Of a stretch of DNA of 64,000 bases, positions 47,460 to 57,162 are shown piece after piece. Origin of the DNA: Aminobacter anthyllidis (GTDB taxonomy: Bacteria; Pseudomonadota; Alphaproteobacteria; Rhizobiales; Rhizobiaceae); contig NZ_JAFLWW010000001.1 in NCBI RefSeq assembly GCF_018555685.1, positions 1 through 64,000 of the forward strand, written 5' to 3'. The position numbers and the translations under genes were made by a program. Every line of letters starts with the position of its first letter. Position 1 is the first letter of the stretch. A model generated the notes under the pieces. That model worked only from the letters and a program-made list of their open reading frames with translations. It was not told where the DNA came from and made no database searches.

Positions 47460-48428
47460 TTGAGGTGGTTTGACGTTTTCGCGCGATTGGCCGGCTGGCC
47501 TGAGGCCCGACGGCCCCAGGAACCAATCGGCTTTCCGATTGCGATCCTGTCTTTCGATAGGCCGCACTACCTGCGTCGAACGCTCAATAGCCTCCGTTCC
47601 CAGATCGGCGAGACGGATCATGTGGTTCTGTTTCAGGACGGTAGCTGGAACCCCAAGAGCCGCCGTATAAAAGCAGATTCGCGGGACATTGAACGGTGCA
47701 TTTCGATCTTTCGACGCATCATTCCATGGGGCGAGATTCGGCAAGCTCCGGAAAATCTCGGGATTGCGCTGAACTATGAGCGCGCCGAGCGCCACCTGTT
47801 TGAAGCCCGCGGCGCCGAAAAGGCCTTGTTTCTTGAAGACGATCTCGTCCTTTCGCCGAACTATCTCGGGGTGATCCAACAACTACTGGCTATTGCTGAA
47901 CAGGATCACAGGATTGGGTATGTGTCGGCATATGGAAATCTGTGGGCGAGCCAATCCGAGCAACAAGCTCGCTGGCACGATCTCATTCCCATGCACGAGA
48001 ATTGGGGCGCGGCGACTACCCGTCGCGCGTGGCTAGCCGAGCGGCCGTTCCGCCAAGCGTATCTCGCCTTGGTGCAATCCTGCGACTATTCCGAACGCGA
48101 TCATGCGGCGATAAAAGCATTCTATGCCGGTAGAGGTTGGGCAACAGGGATAACCAGTCAAGATGCGGCACGCTGGGTCGCCTGTCTTGAGCGCGGAGAA
48201 GTCCGGGTTTCAAGTTTTGCCTGCCATGCACGATACATCGGCAAGCACGGCGAACATTTCACGCCGCGGCAGTTCAAGGCATCCAGGCTGGGCAACACGG
48301 TGATGTTCAGAGGTAGTCTGCCAGACCTGAAGGGGCCGACCGACCAGCAGATATCGGATTGGCTGGGGACAGAGCAGGCACGCTTTCAGGGGACGGGCCA
48401 ACCTTTTTACAGGGGGCACGGCCAGTAG
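47460..48428 (+). CDS. GT-A fold glycosyltransferase, orphan
   Basis: A 322-residue putative glycosyltransferase. The N-terminal nucleotide-sugar fold reads FPIAILSFDRPHYLRRTLNS, then VVLFQDGSWN, NLGIALNYERAERHLFE and AEKALFLEDDLVLSPNYL, with LEDD as the metal-binding DxD-like motif. The pattern recalls family 2 and the GNT-I (family 13) group. The middle has MHENWGAATTRRAWL and the C-terminus has HARYIGKHGEHFTP. The start is TTG at 47460 with GGAGA about 10 nt upstream. Third-position GC is lower than in the flanking osm and hppA genes, suggesting later acquisition. No other sugar genes are beside it, so acceptor and donor are unknown. Confidence 0.78.
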   Translation: MRWFDVFARLAGWPEARRPQEPIGFPIAILSFDRPHYLRRTLNSLRSQIGETDHVVLFQDGSWNPKSRRIKADSRDIERCISIFRRIIPWGEIRQAPENLGIALNYERAERHLFEARGAEKALFLEDDLVLSPNYLGVIQQLLAIAEQDHRIGYVSAYGNLWASQSEQQARWHDLIPMHENWGAATTRRAWLAERPFRQAYLALVQSCDYSERDHAAIKAFYAGRGWATGITSQDAARWVACLERGEVRVSSFACHARYIGKHGEHFTPRQFKASRLGNTVMFRGSLPDLKGPTDQQISDWLGTEQARFQGTGQPFYRGHGQ

Positions 48429-48477
48429 CGCATGCCTTCGATTTCGGGCTCCACTTCCGTTTGCAACGTCCAAAGCC

Positions 48478-48789
48478 CTACCGGCCACGCACGGGGTAAT
48501 CGAGCGTGATCTCGAGCCGGTTGCTGGTTGCATCGACAATCCAGCGGCGGCGCAGCACGGCAAAATTGTGAACGTCGCCCCCTGCCGACACGGTCACAAC
48601 ATCGCCCGTGTGGCATTCGGGCGAAAGCTTCAGCGTATTGAGCACTCCGTCTAGCCCGACCTTGCCGGCATGGATTCTGGCGGAGCCTGTCAGCGCGACA
48701 TCAATCTTCTGGCCTGTTGCGCTGTTGCCGAGACTCGGTGATTGATCTGGCTGATGCCCCGGTCTGTCATTTGAAGGAGTTTTTGCCAT
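48478..48789 (-). CDS. Conserved-type small hypothetical protein, head-to-head with DUF2165 gene
   Basis: A 103-residue protein starting MAKTPSNDRPGHQPDQ, followed by a disordered stretch and a strand-rich core (KIDVALTGSARIHAGKVGL, TLKLSPECHTGDVVTVSAGG, RWIVDATSNRLEITLDYPVR). No signal peptide or membrane segment is visible. GAGAGG lies 9 nt before the ATG and supports it as a real gene. Its start codon (48787-48789, minus) shares two bases with the ATG of the divergent DUF2165 gene. A longer start at 48867 would lie fully opposite that gene and is less likely. The family is not recognised. Confidence 0.62.
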   Translation of the reverse strand: MAKTPSNDRPGHQPDQSPSLGNSATGQKIDVALTGSARIHAGKVGLDGVLNTLKLSPECHTGDVVTVSAGGDVHNFAVLRRRWIVDATSNRLEITLDYPVRGR

Positions 48790-49282
48790 GGTTTGGCGCC
48801 TCTCTAAGATCGTGATGTGTCTTTGTCTCGCAGCTTTCGCCTTTCTTGTGGCGTTCGGCAATATCACCGACTACGGCTCCAACTTCGCCTTCGTCCAGCA
48901 CGTGTTGAGCATGGACACCACTTTCCCCGGCAATGCGCTGATGTATCGCTCGATCACCAATCCGACGCTATGGAGCATTGGCTATTGGCTGATCATCTGC
49001 GGCGAAGCGCTGACCTGCGTGCTGTTCCTGATCGCGGCGCTGAAGCTCTGGCAGGCGCGCAAGGGTTCGGGCAGGCAGTTCGACGACGCCAAGGGCTTCG
49101 TTGTCATCGGCGCGACCATGGGTTTCCTGGTCTGGTTCCTCGGCTTCATGGTCGTCGGCGGCGAATGGTTCGCCATGTGGCAGTCAAGCACCTGGAACGG
49201 ACAGGAAGCTGCGTTCAAATTCTACATGACGATGCTGGCGGTACTGATCTTCGTCAATCAGCCGGATCACGATCTGGCCTGA
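48788..49282 (+). CDS. DUF2165 family small membrane protein
   Basis: A 164-residue inner-membrane protein with four helices: VMCLCLAAFAFLVAFGNI; SIGYWLIICGEALTCVLFLI; FVVIGATMGFLVWFLGFMV; and KFYMTMLAVLIFVN. Conserved features are FGNITDYGSNFAFVQHVLSM, ITNPTLWSIGYW and GGEWFAMWQSSTWNGQ. It has an excellent ribosome binding site, AAGGAGT, 7 nt before the ATG. Function of the family is unknown. Confidence 0.85.
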   Translation: MVWRLSKIVMCLCLAAFAFLVAFGNITDYGSNFAFVQHVLSMDTTFPGNALMYRSITNPTLWSIGYWLIICGEALTCVLFLIAALKLWQARKGSGRQFDDAKGFVVIGATMGFLVWFLGFMVVGGEWFAMWQSSTWNGQEAAFKFYMTMLAVLIFVNQPDHDLA

Positions 49283-49468
49283 TCCAAAAGATCGACTGTG
49301 TTCATCAACGAGGCGGCGAAAGCCGAGAAAAACCTTAGCGATATCTTGACGTGAGTTGCCCTGTTTCGGATTGTCCGTGCGGGGCCGGAAACCGCGTAGA
49401 GGCTGCCGGTCTCGTTCACTAGCCCGGGGAGGGGAATTCCGGGCACAATCAGGGAAGAGAAATTGGCA

Positions 49469-51616
49469 ATGACAATGCTTTACGTCGTCATCGCCTGCGG
49501 CCTGCTATCTGTCCTTTACGCCATATGGGCGACTCAGTCGGTTCTCGCGGCCGACCAGGGCAATGCGCGCATGCAGGAAATCTCCGCCGCCATCCGAGAA
49601 GGTGCGCAGGCATATCTGGCCCGCCAATACACCACCATCGCCATCGTCGGCGTCGTAGTGTTCCTGCTCGCTTGGTGGCTGCTTTCCGCAACCGCGGCGA
49701 TCGGCTTTTTGATTGGAGCCGTGCTTTCGGGTGCAGCCGGCTTCATCGGCATGCATGTTTCGGTCCGGGCCAATGTGCGCACCGCACAGGCCGCTTCCAA
49801 CAGTCTCGCTGCAGGCCTCGACGTCGCCTTCAAGGCCGGCGCCATTACCGGCATGCTGGTGGCGGGCCTCGCGCTGCTTGGCGTCTCCGTCTATTACCTC
49901 GTTTTGACCGGTCCAATGGGCCATGCGCCTGCGGACCGTGTCGTCATCGACTCGCTGGTGGCTCTCGGCTTCGGCGCCTCGCTGATTTCGATCTTCGCGC
50001 GTCTCGGCGGCGGTATCTTCACCAAGGGTGCGGATGTTGGCGGCGATCTCGTCGGCAAGGTCGAAGCCGGTATCCCCGAGGATGACCCACGCAACCCGGC
50101 GACCATCGCTGACAACGTCGGCGACAATGTCGGCGATTGCGCCGGCATGGCCGCCGACCTGTTCGAAACCTATGCGGTGACTGTCGTCGCTACCATGGTG
50201 CTCGGTGCCATCTTCTTTGGCGGCACTGAAGTTCTGTCCAACGTGATGCTCTACCCACTCGCCATCTGCGGCGCCTGCATCATCACTTCGATCATCGGCA
50301 CGTTCTTCGTCAAGCTTGGCGCCAACGGCTCGATCATGGGCGCGCTCTACAAGGGCCTGATCGTTACCGGCCTGTTGTCCATCGTCGGTCTCGGCGCTGC
50401 AACGTCGCTGACCATCGGTTGGGGTGAGATCGGCACCGGCGGCGGTGTGCTGATCACCGGCAAGAACCTGTTCATTTGCGGCCTCGTCGGCCTCGTGGTG
50501 ACCGGGCTCATCGTCGTCATCACTGAGTATTACACCGGCACCAATAAGCGCCCGGTCAACTCGATCGCCCAGGCGTCGGTGACCGGCCACGGCACTAATG
50601 TCATCCAGGGGCTCGCTGTCTCGTTGGAATCGACGGCTCTTCCGGCGATCGTCATCGTCGGCGGCATCATCTCGACGTTCCAGCTTGCCGGTTTGTTCGG
50701 AACTGCAATCGCCGTCACCACCATGCTCGGCCTCGCCGGCATGATCGTGGCGCTCGATGCCTTCGGCCCCGTCACCGACAATGCCGGCGGCATCGCCGAA
50801 ATGGCCGGCCTGCCCAAGGAAGTGCGCCACTCCACCGACGCGCTCGACGCGGTCGGCAACACCACCAAGGCCGTCACCAAGGGCTATGCCATCGGCTCGG
50901 CCGGTCTCGGTGCTCTCGTGCTGTTTGCCGCCTATAGCTACGATCTGCAGTACTTCGCGGCGAACCCGACCCAGTTCCCGTATTTCGCCGACATCGGCAC
51001 TGTGTCGTTCGACCTGTCCAACCCCTATGTCGTCGCCGGCCTGATCTTCGGCGGCCTCATTCCTTACCTGTTCGGCGGCATCGCCATGACCGCCGTCGGG
51101 CGCGCGGCAGGCTCGATCGTCGAGGAAGTGCGCAAGCAGTTTCGCGAGGATCCGGGCATCATGAAGGGCACCTCCAAGCCCAACTACGCCCGCGCCGTCG
51201 ATATCCTGACCAAGGCGGCTATCAAGGAGATGATCATCCCCTCGCTGCTGCCGGTGCTGGCACCGCTGGTGGTCTATTTCGGCGTCTTGCTGATCTCCGG
51301 TTCGAAAGCCTCGGCTTTCGCGGCGCTCGGTGCCTCGTTGCTCGGCGTCATCGTCAACGGCCTGTTCGTTGCGATTTCGATGACTTCCGGCGGCGGCGCC
51401 TGGGACAACGCCAAGAAGTCGTTCGAAGACGGCTTCACCGACAAGGACGGTGTCAAGCACATGAAGGGATCCGAGGCTCACAAGGCGTCGGTGACAGGCG
51501 ATACGGTCGGCGATCCCTACAAGGACACCGCTGGCCCGGCGGTGAACCCGGCGATCAAGATCACCAACATCGTGGCACTTCTGCTGCTCGCCGTGCTCGC
51601 ACATAGCGGCGGCTGA
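49469..51616 (+). CDS. hppA: Proton-translocating membrane pyrophosphatase, K+-independent type
   Basis: A 715-residue integral membrane enzyme with about 16 helices that pumps H+ using pyrophosphate hydrolysis. The catalytic acidic motifs are [20 protein letters not shown] and [20 protein letters not shown], and a second acidic cluster is [19 protein letters not shown]. The segment [17 protein letters not shown] has Lys467 where K+-dependent enzymes have Ala, the accepted marker of potassium independence. The ATG at 49469 lies 9 nt after GGAAGAGA; TTG 49463 is an alternative. A strong terminator follows, so it is a single-gene unit. The 734-codon frame opposite is a shadow. Confidence 0.96.
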   Translation: MTMLYVVIACGLLSVLYAIWATQSVLAADQGNARMQEISAAIREGAQAYLARQYTTIAIVGVVVFLLAWWLLSATAAIGFLIGAVLSGAAGFIGMHVSVRANVRTAQAASNSLAAGLDVAFKAGAITGMLVAGLALLGVSVYYLVLTGPMGHAPADRVVIDSLVALGFGASLISIFARLGGGIFTKGADVGGDLVGKVEAGIPEDDPRNPATIADNVGDNVGDCAGMAADLFETYAVTVVATMVLGAIFFGGTEVLSNVMLYPLAICGACIITSIIGTFFVKLGANGSIMGALYKGLIVTGLLSIVGLGAATSLTIGWGEIGTGGGVLITGKNLFICGLVGLVVTGLIVVITEYYTGTNKRPVNSIAQASVTGHGTNVIQGLAVSLESTALPAIVIVGGIISTFQLAGLFGTAIAVTTMLGLAGMIVALDAFGPVTDNAGGIAEMAGLPKEVRHSTDALDAVGNTTKAVTKGYAIGSAGLGALVLFAAYSYDLQYFAANPTQFPYFADIGTVSFDLSNPYVVAGLIFGGLIPYLFGGIAMTAVGRAAGSIVEEVRKQFREDPGIMKGTSKPNYARAVDILTKAAIKEMIIPSLLPVLAPLVVYFGVLLISGSKASAFAALGASLLGVIVNGLFVAISMTSGGGAWDNAKKSFEDGFTDKDGVKHMKGSEAHKASVTGDTVGDPYKDTAGPAVNPAIKITNIVALLLLAVLAHSGG

Positions 51617-51655
51617 TCCTGCTGGCATCCTTGCCTCTTTAAGACAGAGATAAAC

Positions 51656-51690
51656 GCCCCGTCCGCAACATTTGCGGGCGGGGTTTTTTA
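51656..51690 (+). terminator. Rho-independent terminator of hppA
   Basis: CCCCGTCCGCAA pairs with TTGCGGGCGGGG with one bulge and is followed by six T residues. It lies about 40 bp after the hppA stop codon. Confidence 0.88.
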
Positions 51691-51713
51691 TGGGCTGCAA
51701 TTTGCCCAAAGAA

Positions 51714-51741
51714 AAACCCGCGGGATCGCTCCCGCGGGTTC
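51714..51741 (-). terminator. Rho-independent terminator of bamE (minus strand)
   Basis: AACCCGCGGGA pairs perfectly with TCCCGCGGGTT around a 4-nt loop; on the minus strand TTTTTC follows. It lies 35 bp after the bamE stop codon and back to back with the hppA terminator. Confidence 0.88.
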
Positions 51742-51775
51742 TGTTGCCTGAGATTCTTGAATCCCAGTCGGCGGA

Positions 51776-52312
51776 TTAGCTGCCGCCGAAGATGCTGCTT
51801 GCCGCGCTCGAACCCATCTTGCCCGCGCCGGAAAGCAGCTGGCCGAGGAAGTTCTGGTCCTTGCCGCCGGTCGGCGTCGTGCGCGAAATGAAGTCGAACA
51901 CCTTGCCTTCCTGCATGCCGTAGTTGGCGATGTTGGAGACGCGTCCGTCGGCGCCGAAATAGACGGCGAGCACGCGCTGTTCGATCAGCTTTGGCTTGGC
52001 GAAGGCGACGGCGCGCCGGCGCGTCTGGGAGATGTAGTAAAACACCTCGTTGTCGAAGGTCGCTGTCGTCGACGGCGTGCCGAGTGCCAGCAGAACCTGC
52101 TCGCGGCTCGAGCCCACCGGCACGGAGTCGATCGACTGCTGGTCGATGACATAGCCCTGGGTCAGCGTCTCGCTGGGGGTCAGGTCACCGAACGTCTTCG
52201 AGGTGTTGCACGCCGAAAGCGCGGCAGCAGCCACTACGATCAGTGACACAGCGCCAGCCGGACGCAACGAAAATGGCATCTTGAATTTCAGCGAGTGCAA
52301 CAACAACTCCAT
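51776..52312 (-). CDS. bamE: Outer membrane protein assembly factor BamE (SmpA/OmlA)
   Basis: A lipoprotein of about 178 residues that helps the BAM complex insert beta-barrel proteins. The signal has a hydrophobic core (SLIVVAAAALSAC) ending in lipobox LSAC, with the lipidated Cys next to NTSKTFGD. The BamE core is GYVIDQQSIDSVPVGSSREQ in part, then VLLALGTPSTTATFDNEVFY and the family motif ISQTRRRAVAFAKPK. The C-terminal tail beyond about residue 140 (LGQLLSGAGKMGSSAAS) is an alphaproteobacterial extension. The start is uncertain: MELLLHSLKF at 52312 or MPFSLRPAG at 52279. It could serve the autotransporter encoded in the same window. Confidence 0.9.
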   Translation of the reverse strand: MELLLHSLKFKMPFSLRPAGAVSLIVVAAAALSACNTSKTFGDLTPSETLTQGYVIDQQSIDSVPVGSSREQVLLALGTPSTTATFDNEVFYYISQTRRRAVAFAKPKLIEQRVLAVYFGADGRVSNIANYGMQEGKVFDFISRTTPTGGKDQNFLGQLLSGAGKMGSSAASSIFGGS

Positions 52313-52424
52313 CCTGTCGTGCCAGGGCCCCTGCTTGCGCGAAGCCGCAAAACCGGTAAACCAGCTTGCGCGCCGATGCAACAAGGCCACTAAGCGAAAC
52401 GGGTCCCCGGGAGACCGCCCTCAT

Positions 52425-52967
52425 ATGTTCCAGCGTCTGTTTGGCCGTGAACGCCAAGCCAATCGCGCCATCACCGAGGCGCTCTATACACGAATCGTGG
52501 CGGCCGCGCGGCAGGAACCATTTTATTCCGCCTGGAATGTTCCCGACACGCCGCTTGGCCGTTTCGAGATGCTTTCGCTGCACATGTTTCTGTTTCAGCA
52601 TCGCTTGCGTGGCGAGCCGGGAGCGTCGGCTGACATTGCCCAGCGCCTGATCGATGAGTTCTTCCTCGATGTCGACCACTCGCTGCGCGAGCTTGGCATC
52701 AGCGACGTCGGCGTGCCAAAGCGTATGAAGAAGCTGGCCAAGATGTTCTATGGCCGTACCGAATCCTACAAGAACGCGCTCGAAGGCGATGATCATGCGG
52801 CATTTGCGGCAGCGCTTTTGCGCAATGTCCGCCCTGAAGAGAAGGAATGGCCGGAAGCCGCCGCACTTGCCGAATATGTCTTTGCGGCGAATCGCGCCCT
52901 TGCCGATCAGCCCTCGGAAGACATATGTGCCGGCAAACTGACATATCCGGCGCCGCTGGCAGCCTGA
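52425..52967 (+). CDS. Ubiquinol-cytochrome c chaperone (CBP3/UQCC1 family)
   Basis: A 180-residue helical protein of the CBP3 family, known in mitochondria as an assembly factor for cytochrome b of complex III. Landmarks are LYTRIVAAARQEPFYSAWNV, DTPLGRFEMLSLHMFLFQHR and the conserved DEFFLDVDHSLRELGISDV with KRMKKLAKMFYGR. The ATG at 52425 gives the family start MFQRLFGRER. It diverges from bamE and is followed after 13 bp by the DUF177 gene. The role in bacteria is inferred from the mitochondrial homologues. Confidence 0.9.
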   Translation: MFQRLFGRERQANRAITEALYTRIVAAARQEPFYSAWNVPDTPLGRFEMLSLHMFLFQHRLRGEPGASADIAQRLIDEFFLDVDHSLRELGISDVGVPKRMKKLAKMFYGRTESYKNALEGDDHAAFAAALLRNVRPEEKEWPEAAALAEYVFAANRALADQPSEDICAGKLTYPAPLAA

Positions 52968-52980
52968 AGGAGGCCACCCC

Positions 52981-53532
52981 ATGATGCCTGACGAGACCCA
53001 AAGCCCGGTTTCCTTCAAGGTCAATGTCGCCAGACTGCCGCAAAAGGGCATGCCGGTTGTCGTCGACGCCGACGCGGCCAAGCGTGCGGCCTTGGCCGAA
53101 GTGCATGGCCTGACGTCGGTCGAGCGCTACAAGGCCGATCTTCTGGTCACCAGGTGGAAGCGCAACGGTGTCAAGGTCAGCGGCCGGGTCCAGGCGCAGA
53201 TCACCCAGGCCTGCATCGTCACGCTCGAGCCGGTCGAAGCGACAATCGATGAAGACGTCGAAGGGGTGTTCCTGCCCGAGGATTCCAGGCTCGCCAGGCA
53301 TGGCTTCAATGTTGCCGGTGAGATCCTGCTCGACGCGGAAGGTCCCGACGGGCCTGAAACCTTCACCGGCGATACCATCGATGCCGGAGCGCTGGCTGAG
53401 GAGTTCTTTGGCCTTGCGATCGATCCTTATCCGCGCAAGTCGGGCGTCGCTGTCGCCAGTAGCTCCGACGACATTCAGCCGGTCGAGAGCGAATTCCAGA
53501 AAAAGCTCCGCCTAATATCCAAGAAGCTTTGA
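52981..53532 (+). CDS. DUF177/YceD family protein
   Basis: A 183-residue cytoplasmic protein of the YceD (DUF177) family. The core has YKADLLVTRWKRNGVKVSG, then VQAQITQACIVTLEPVEATI with the conserved C-V/T-x-x-L-E-P motif, and GALAEEFFGLAIDPYPRK. In many bacteria the gene lies beside rpmF and plsX and is linked to 23S rRNA or L32 handling. Here rpmF is missing and plsX follows after 105 bp. Two ATG codons begin the gene. Confidence 0.9.
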   Translation: MMPDETQSPVSFKVNVARLPQKGMPVVVDADAAKRAALAEVHGLTSVERYKADLLVTRWKRNGVKVSGRVQAQITQACIVTLEPVEATIDEDVEGVFLPEDSRLARHGFNVAGEILLDAEGPDGPETFTGDTIDAGALAEEFFGLAIDPYPRKSGVAVASSSDDIQPVESEFQKKLRLISKKL

Positions 53533-53637
53533 AAACGCCCGCCGTTTCGCGTAATCCCGGTTGTGCGGTTATCCAAAACCGTTACTTTCGCCGGACTTTT
53601 GCGTGCCCAGCTACGCCAACAGTGAGATGACCGACGC

Positions 53638-54705
53638 GTGATCAAGATTTCCATTGATGCCATGGGTGGCGATCACGGTCCTTCCGTGATCATTCCTGCC
53701 CTGGCCAAGGTCGCCACCAGGCGCACCGATATTCGCTTCATCATCTATGGCCGCGAAGAAGTGGTCCGTCCCGAGCTTGCAAAGCAGCCGCGCCTCGCGG
53801 CCGTCAGCGAATTCGTGCATTGCGAAGTTGCCGTGCGCATGGACGACAAGCCGAGCCAGGCGCTTCGCCACGGCCGCTGGAAGTCGTCGATGTGGAAGGC
53901 GATCGAGGCAGTCAAGGCCAACACGTCAGACGCATGCGTGTCCGCCGGCAACACCGGCGCGCTGATGGCGATGTCGAAATTCTGCCTGCGCACCATGGCG
54001 ACCATTGATCGCCCGGCGATCGCGGCCCTGTGGCCGACGGCGCGCGGCGAAAGCGTGGTGCTCGACGTTGGCGCCACCATCGGCGCGGACGCGCACCAGC
54101 TCACCGATTTCGCCATTCTGGGCACTGGGATGGCAAGGGCCTTGTTCGGCATCGACCGGCCGACGGTCGGCCTGCTCAATGTCGGCGTTGAAGAGATCAA
54201 GGGCCAGGAAGAGGTCAAGGAAGCCGGGCGCATGCTGCGCGAGGCCAACATGGCCTCGATGAACTACCAGGGCTTCGTCGAAGGCGACGACATCGGCAAG
54301 GGCACCACTGACGTGGTCGTCACCGAAGGCTTCTCCGGCAACATCGCGCTCAAGACCGCCGAGGGGACGGCACGCCAGATCGCCGGCTATTTGCGCGAAG
54401 CGATGAGCCGCACGCTGATGGCCAAGATCGGCTACATCTTCGCCAAGGGCGCTTTCGACCGCCTGCGCGAGAAGATGGACGTGCGCCGCGCCAATGGCGG
54501 CGTCTTCCTCGGCCTCAACGGAATCGTGGTAAAAAGCCATGGCGGCGCGGACGCCGACGGCTTCGCCGCTGCTATCGAAATGGCCTATGATATGGTCCGG
54601 AACCGGCTGCTCGACCGCATCGAAGCCGACCTCGACCTGTTTCACGCACGCAACCCGCATGCTGCAATGGGCCGTCCCGCGGCCGCGGTCGAAGATCAGG
54701 AATAG
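53638..54705 (+). CDS. plsX: Phosphate acyltransferase PlsX
   Basis: A 355-residue peripheral membrane enzyme converting acyl-ACP to acyl-phosphate, the donor for PlsY in phospholipid synthesis. It begins [20 protein letters not shown] and contains [35 protein letters not shown] and [17 protein letters not shown], all diagnostic. The GTG start at 53638 gives the standard N-terminus; no ATG fits. fabH follows after 12 bp, and the pair supplies acyl chains and membrane lipid precursors. Confidence 0.96.
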   Translation: MIKISIDAMGGDHGPSVIIPALAKVATRRTDIRFIIYGREEVVRPELAKQPRLAAVSEFVHCEVAVRMDDKPSQALRHGRWKSSMWKAIEAVKANTSDACVSAGNTGALMAMSKFCLRTMATIDRPAIAALWPTARGESVVLDVGATIGADAHQLTDFAILGTGMARALFGIDRPTVGLLNVGVEEIKGQEEVKEAGRMLREANMASMNYQGFVEGDDIGKGTTDVVVTEGFSGNIALKTAEGTARQIAGYLREAMSRTLMAKIGYIFAKGAFDRLREKMDVRRANGGVFLGLNGIVVKSHGGADADGFAAAIEMAYDMVRNRLLDRIEADLDLFHARNPHAAMGRPAAAVEDQE

Positions 54706-54717
54706 GATTTTTTCAAC

Positions 54718-55689
54718 GTGATCAGATCAGTTGTGCGCGGCATTGGTTCGGCGCTGCCCCGCCGCATCATGAAGAACGCCGATTTCGAAGGTATGGTCGA
54801 GACCTCCGACGAGTGGATCGCCCAGCGCACCGGCATCCGCCAGCGCCACATCGCCGCCGACGACGAGACGACCGCCTCGCTTGGCGAGGCGGCAGCCCGC
54901 GCAGCGCTTGAAAACGCCGGCCTGACGCCTGACGACATCGACCTGATCGTGCTTGCCACCTCGACGCCGAACAACACTTTTCCCGCCACCGCGGTCGAAA
55001 TCCAGAACCGGCTCGGCATGCGCCACGGCTTCGCCTTCGACATGCAGGCGGTGTGCAGCGGCTTCGTTTATGCCGTCACCACCGCCGACCTCTACATCAA
55101 GGGTGGGCTTGCCAAGCGCGTGCTGGTCATCGGCTCCGAGACCTTCTCGCGTATTCTCGATTGGACCGACCGCTCGACCTGCGTGCTGTTTGGCGATGGC
55201 GCCGGCGCGCTGGTGCTGGAGGCCGAGGAAGGCGAGGGCAGCATTGCCGACCGTGGCGTACTGGCCGCCAGCCTGCGCTCCGACGGAACGCACAAGGACA
55301 AGCTCTATGTCGACGGCGGGCCGTCGACGACCGGCACTGTCGGCCATCTCAAGATGGAAGGCCGCGAGGTCTTCAAGCATGCAGTGGGCATGATCACCGA
55401 CGTGATCGAGGATGTTTTCACCCAGACCGGCATTTCGGCCGACGATCTCGACTGGTTCGTTCCGCACCAGGCCAACAAGCGCATCATCGACGCCTCGGCC
55501 AAGAAGTTGGGCATTGCAGACGAGAAAGCTGTCGTCACGGTTCACATGCATGGCAATACCTCGGCCGCCTCGGTGCCGCTGGCGCTTTCGGTCGCCGTTG
55601 CCGACGGACGCATCAAGAAGGGCGACCTCGTGATGCTGGAAGCCATGGGTGGCGGTTTCACCTGGGGCGCCGTGCTTGTCAGGTGGTGA
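54718..55689 (+). CDS. fabH: 3-oxoacyl-ACP synthase III (FabH)
   Basis: A 323-residue condensing enzyme that starts fatty-acid synthesis from acetyl-CoA and malonyl-ACP. The catalytic triad is visible: Cys in [13 protein letters not shown], His in [14 protein letters not shown] and Asn in [16 protein letters not shown]. The motif [17 protein letters not shown] near the start is also typical. The start is GTG at 54718, 12 bp after plsX, giving [14 protein letters not shown]. ihfA follows 129 bp later. Confidence 0.96.
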   Translation: MIRSVVRGIGSALPRRIMKNADFEGMVETSDEWIAQRTGIRQRHIAADDETTASLGEAAARAALENAGLTPDDIDLIVLATSTPNNTFPATAVEIQNRLGMRHGFAFDMQAVCSGFVYAVTTADLYIKGGLAKRVLVIGSETFSRILDWTDRSTCVLFGDGAGALVLEAEEGEGSIADRGVLAASLRSDGTHKDKLYVDGGPSTTGTVGHLKMEGREVFKHAVGMITDVIEDVFTQTGISADDLDWFVPHQANKRIIDASAKKLGIADEKAVVTVHMHGNTSAASVPLALSVAVADGRIKKGDLVMLEAMGGGFTWGAVLVRW

Positions 55690-55818
55690 TTCCGGCATCG
55701 TGGCGGCGCCCGCGCGGCGTTCGTAAAAAGGTCGTGGTATCGGTCCTTGACCTTGACGGATCAATTACTTAACCTCCGGCGCGTTGCTGATTTCAGATTT
55801 GAGGATGGGGCCCGTCGC

Positions 55819-56142
55819 ATGGGGGGAAAGACACTGACACGTGCCGACCTCGCTGAATCCGTCTACCGGAAAGTCGGCCTTTCGCGCACCGAATCGGCGC
55901 AGCTGGTCGAAACCGTGCTCGACGAAATCTGCGAGGCGATCGTGCGCGGCGAGACAGTCAAATTGTCGTCCTTCGCCACGTTCCACGTTCGCGACAAGAA
56001 CGAACGTGTCGGCCGCAATCCCAAGACCGGTGAAGAAGTGCCGATCCTGCCGCGCCGGGTGATGACCTTCAAGGCATCCAACGTTCTCAAGAGCCGCATC
56101 CTGCGTGCCCACCAGAACGGCAAGTCCAAGGCCGCCAAGTAG
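55819..56142 (+). CDS. ihfA: Integration host factor subunit alpha
   Basis: A 107-residue DNA-bending protein of the HU/IHF family. It begins [20 protein letters not shown]. The beta-arm carries [20 protein letters not shown] with the intercalating Pro in NPKTGEE, and the C-terminus is [17 protein letters not shown]. The open frame extends upstream to 55747, but [11 protein letters not shown] at 55819 is the family start. It follows plsX-fabH and precedes the MerR gene, a common alphaproteobacterial order. Confidence 0.95.
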   Translation: MGGKTLTRADLAESVYRKVGLSRTESAQLVETVLDEICEAIVRGETVKLSSFATFHVRDKNERVGRNPKTGEEVPILPRRVMTFKASNVLKSRILRAHQNGKSKAAK

Positions 56143-56222
56143 CCAATTCGTCCCTACAATCCGGTTGATAGCCTGGTGCGTGATTCGCGCCGGGCTTGAA
56201 TGTTGTTGTGCAAAGGGCTGAA

Positions 56223-56798
56223 ATGGATCACGAATCGTTTTTTGCGAAAGTGGCGACCATGGACAAGAGCCCCGACGCCTTCCGCACCATCAGTGAAGTG
56301 GCCGAAGACCTTGATTTGCCGCAGCACGTGCTGCGCTTCTGGGAAACCCGCTTCACCCAGATCAAGCCGATGAAGCGTGGTGGCGGCCGGCGATACTACA
56401 GGCCGCAGGACGTCGAGCTGATCAAGGGCATCCGCCACATGCTCTATGAGCAGGGCTACACCATCAAGGGTGTGCAGAAGCTGTTGCGCGACAACGGCAA
56501 TCAGTTCCTTGTCGCGATCGGCAGCGGCGACATGAAGGCCGTCGAGGCCATTGCCCAGCGCAAGCAGGCCGAGGCACCCCTGACGCCCGCAGCGCAGCCA
56601 CGCGGCCCTGATGAGGAGATGCTGGTGGGCGAGGCGCGCGCCAAGCCGAGCCGGCGCTTCTTCGGGCTTGGCAAAGGCGACGACGAGGGTCCAGTGGCCG
56701 CCGACGCCGGCAAGCTCTCGCGTGACAACCGGGCGCTGCTCCAGGAGGCGCTGTTCGATCTCCTTGAATGCAAGCGCCTGCTCGACCAGGTTCGCTGA
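56223..56798 (+). CDS. MerR-family transcriptional regulator
   Basis: A 191-residue regulator with one N-terminal MerR winged helix: [20 protein letters not shown], then [20 protein letters not shown] and the dimer helix [20 protein letters not shown]. The C-terminal half is low-complexity and ends in a helix [20 protein letters not shown]; it has no metal-binding cysteine pattern. AAGGG lies upstream of ATG 56223; MDKSPDAFR at 56262 is an alternative start. It resembles the IHF-adjacent MerR proteins conserved in Rhizobiales. The regulon is unknown. Confidence 0.88.
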   Translation: MDHESFFAKVATMDKSPDAFRTISEVAEDLDLPQHVLRFWETRFTQIKPMKRGGGRRYYRPQDVELIKGIRHMLYEQGYTIKGVQKLLRDNGNQFLVAIGSGDMKAVEAIAQRKQAEAPLTPAAQPRGPDEEMLVGEARAKPSRRFFGLGKGDDEGPVAADAGKLSRDNRALLQEALFDLLECKRLLDQVR

Positions 56799-56907
56799 CG
56801 CCTCTCGGTCTACGAAAATATTCTGTCTTGGAATGAAGAAGTTTGGCGGGAAAGCCGCCGAATTGGGTTGACCGAAGCGGCAATATCAAGATACATCGCG
56901 ACCGGTC

Positions 56908-56984
<77 letters not shown>

Positions 56985-57093
56985 ATTTTCCCTTCCCCTA
57001 ACAATCACCTGAGTTTCGAACGGTTCGCCGGCCACTGCAAATGCAGTTGGCCTTGTTCCGTCGCGCGGCCTGACCTTCCTGCCGAAATTAAGA

Positions 57094-57125
57094 ACGCCAC
57101 GGACGCTGGGTGGCGTCCATGGCGT
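57094..57125 (-). terminator. Terminator of DUF1344 copy 1 (minus strand)
   Basis: ACGCCA-x-GGACGC pairs with GCGTCC-x-TGGCGT around a short loop; on the minus strand TTCTTAATTT follows. It lies 38 bp after the stop codon of copy 1. Confidence 0.65.
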
Positions 57126-57162
57126 GATGTCAGGGCAGGTGGGTTGATACGGGCGCTGGATG

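Noticed and set aside
49505-51709. A 734-codon minus-strand frame opposite hppA
   Set aside because: Codon-bias shadow of hppA; composition is His/Asp-rich and it lacks membrane or domain features.
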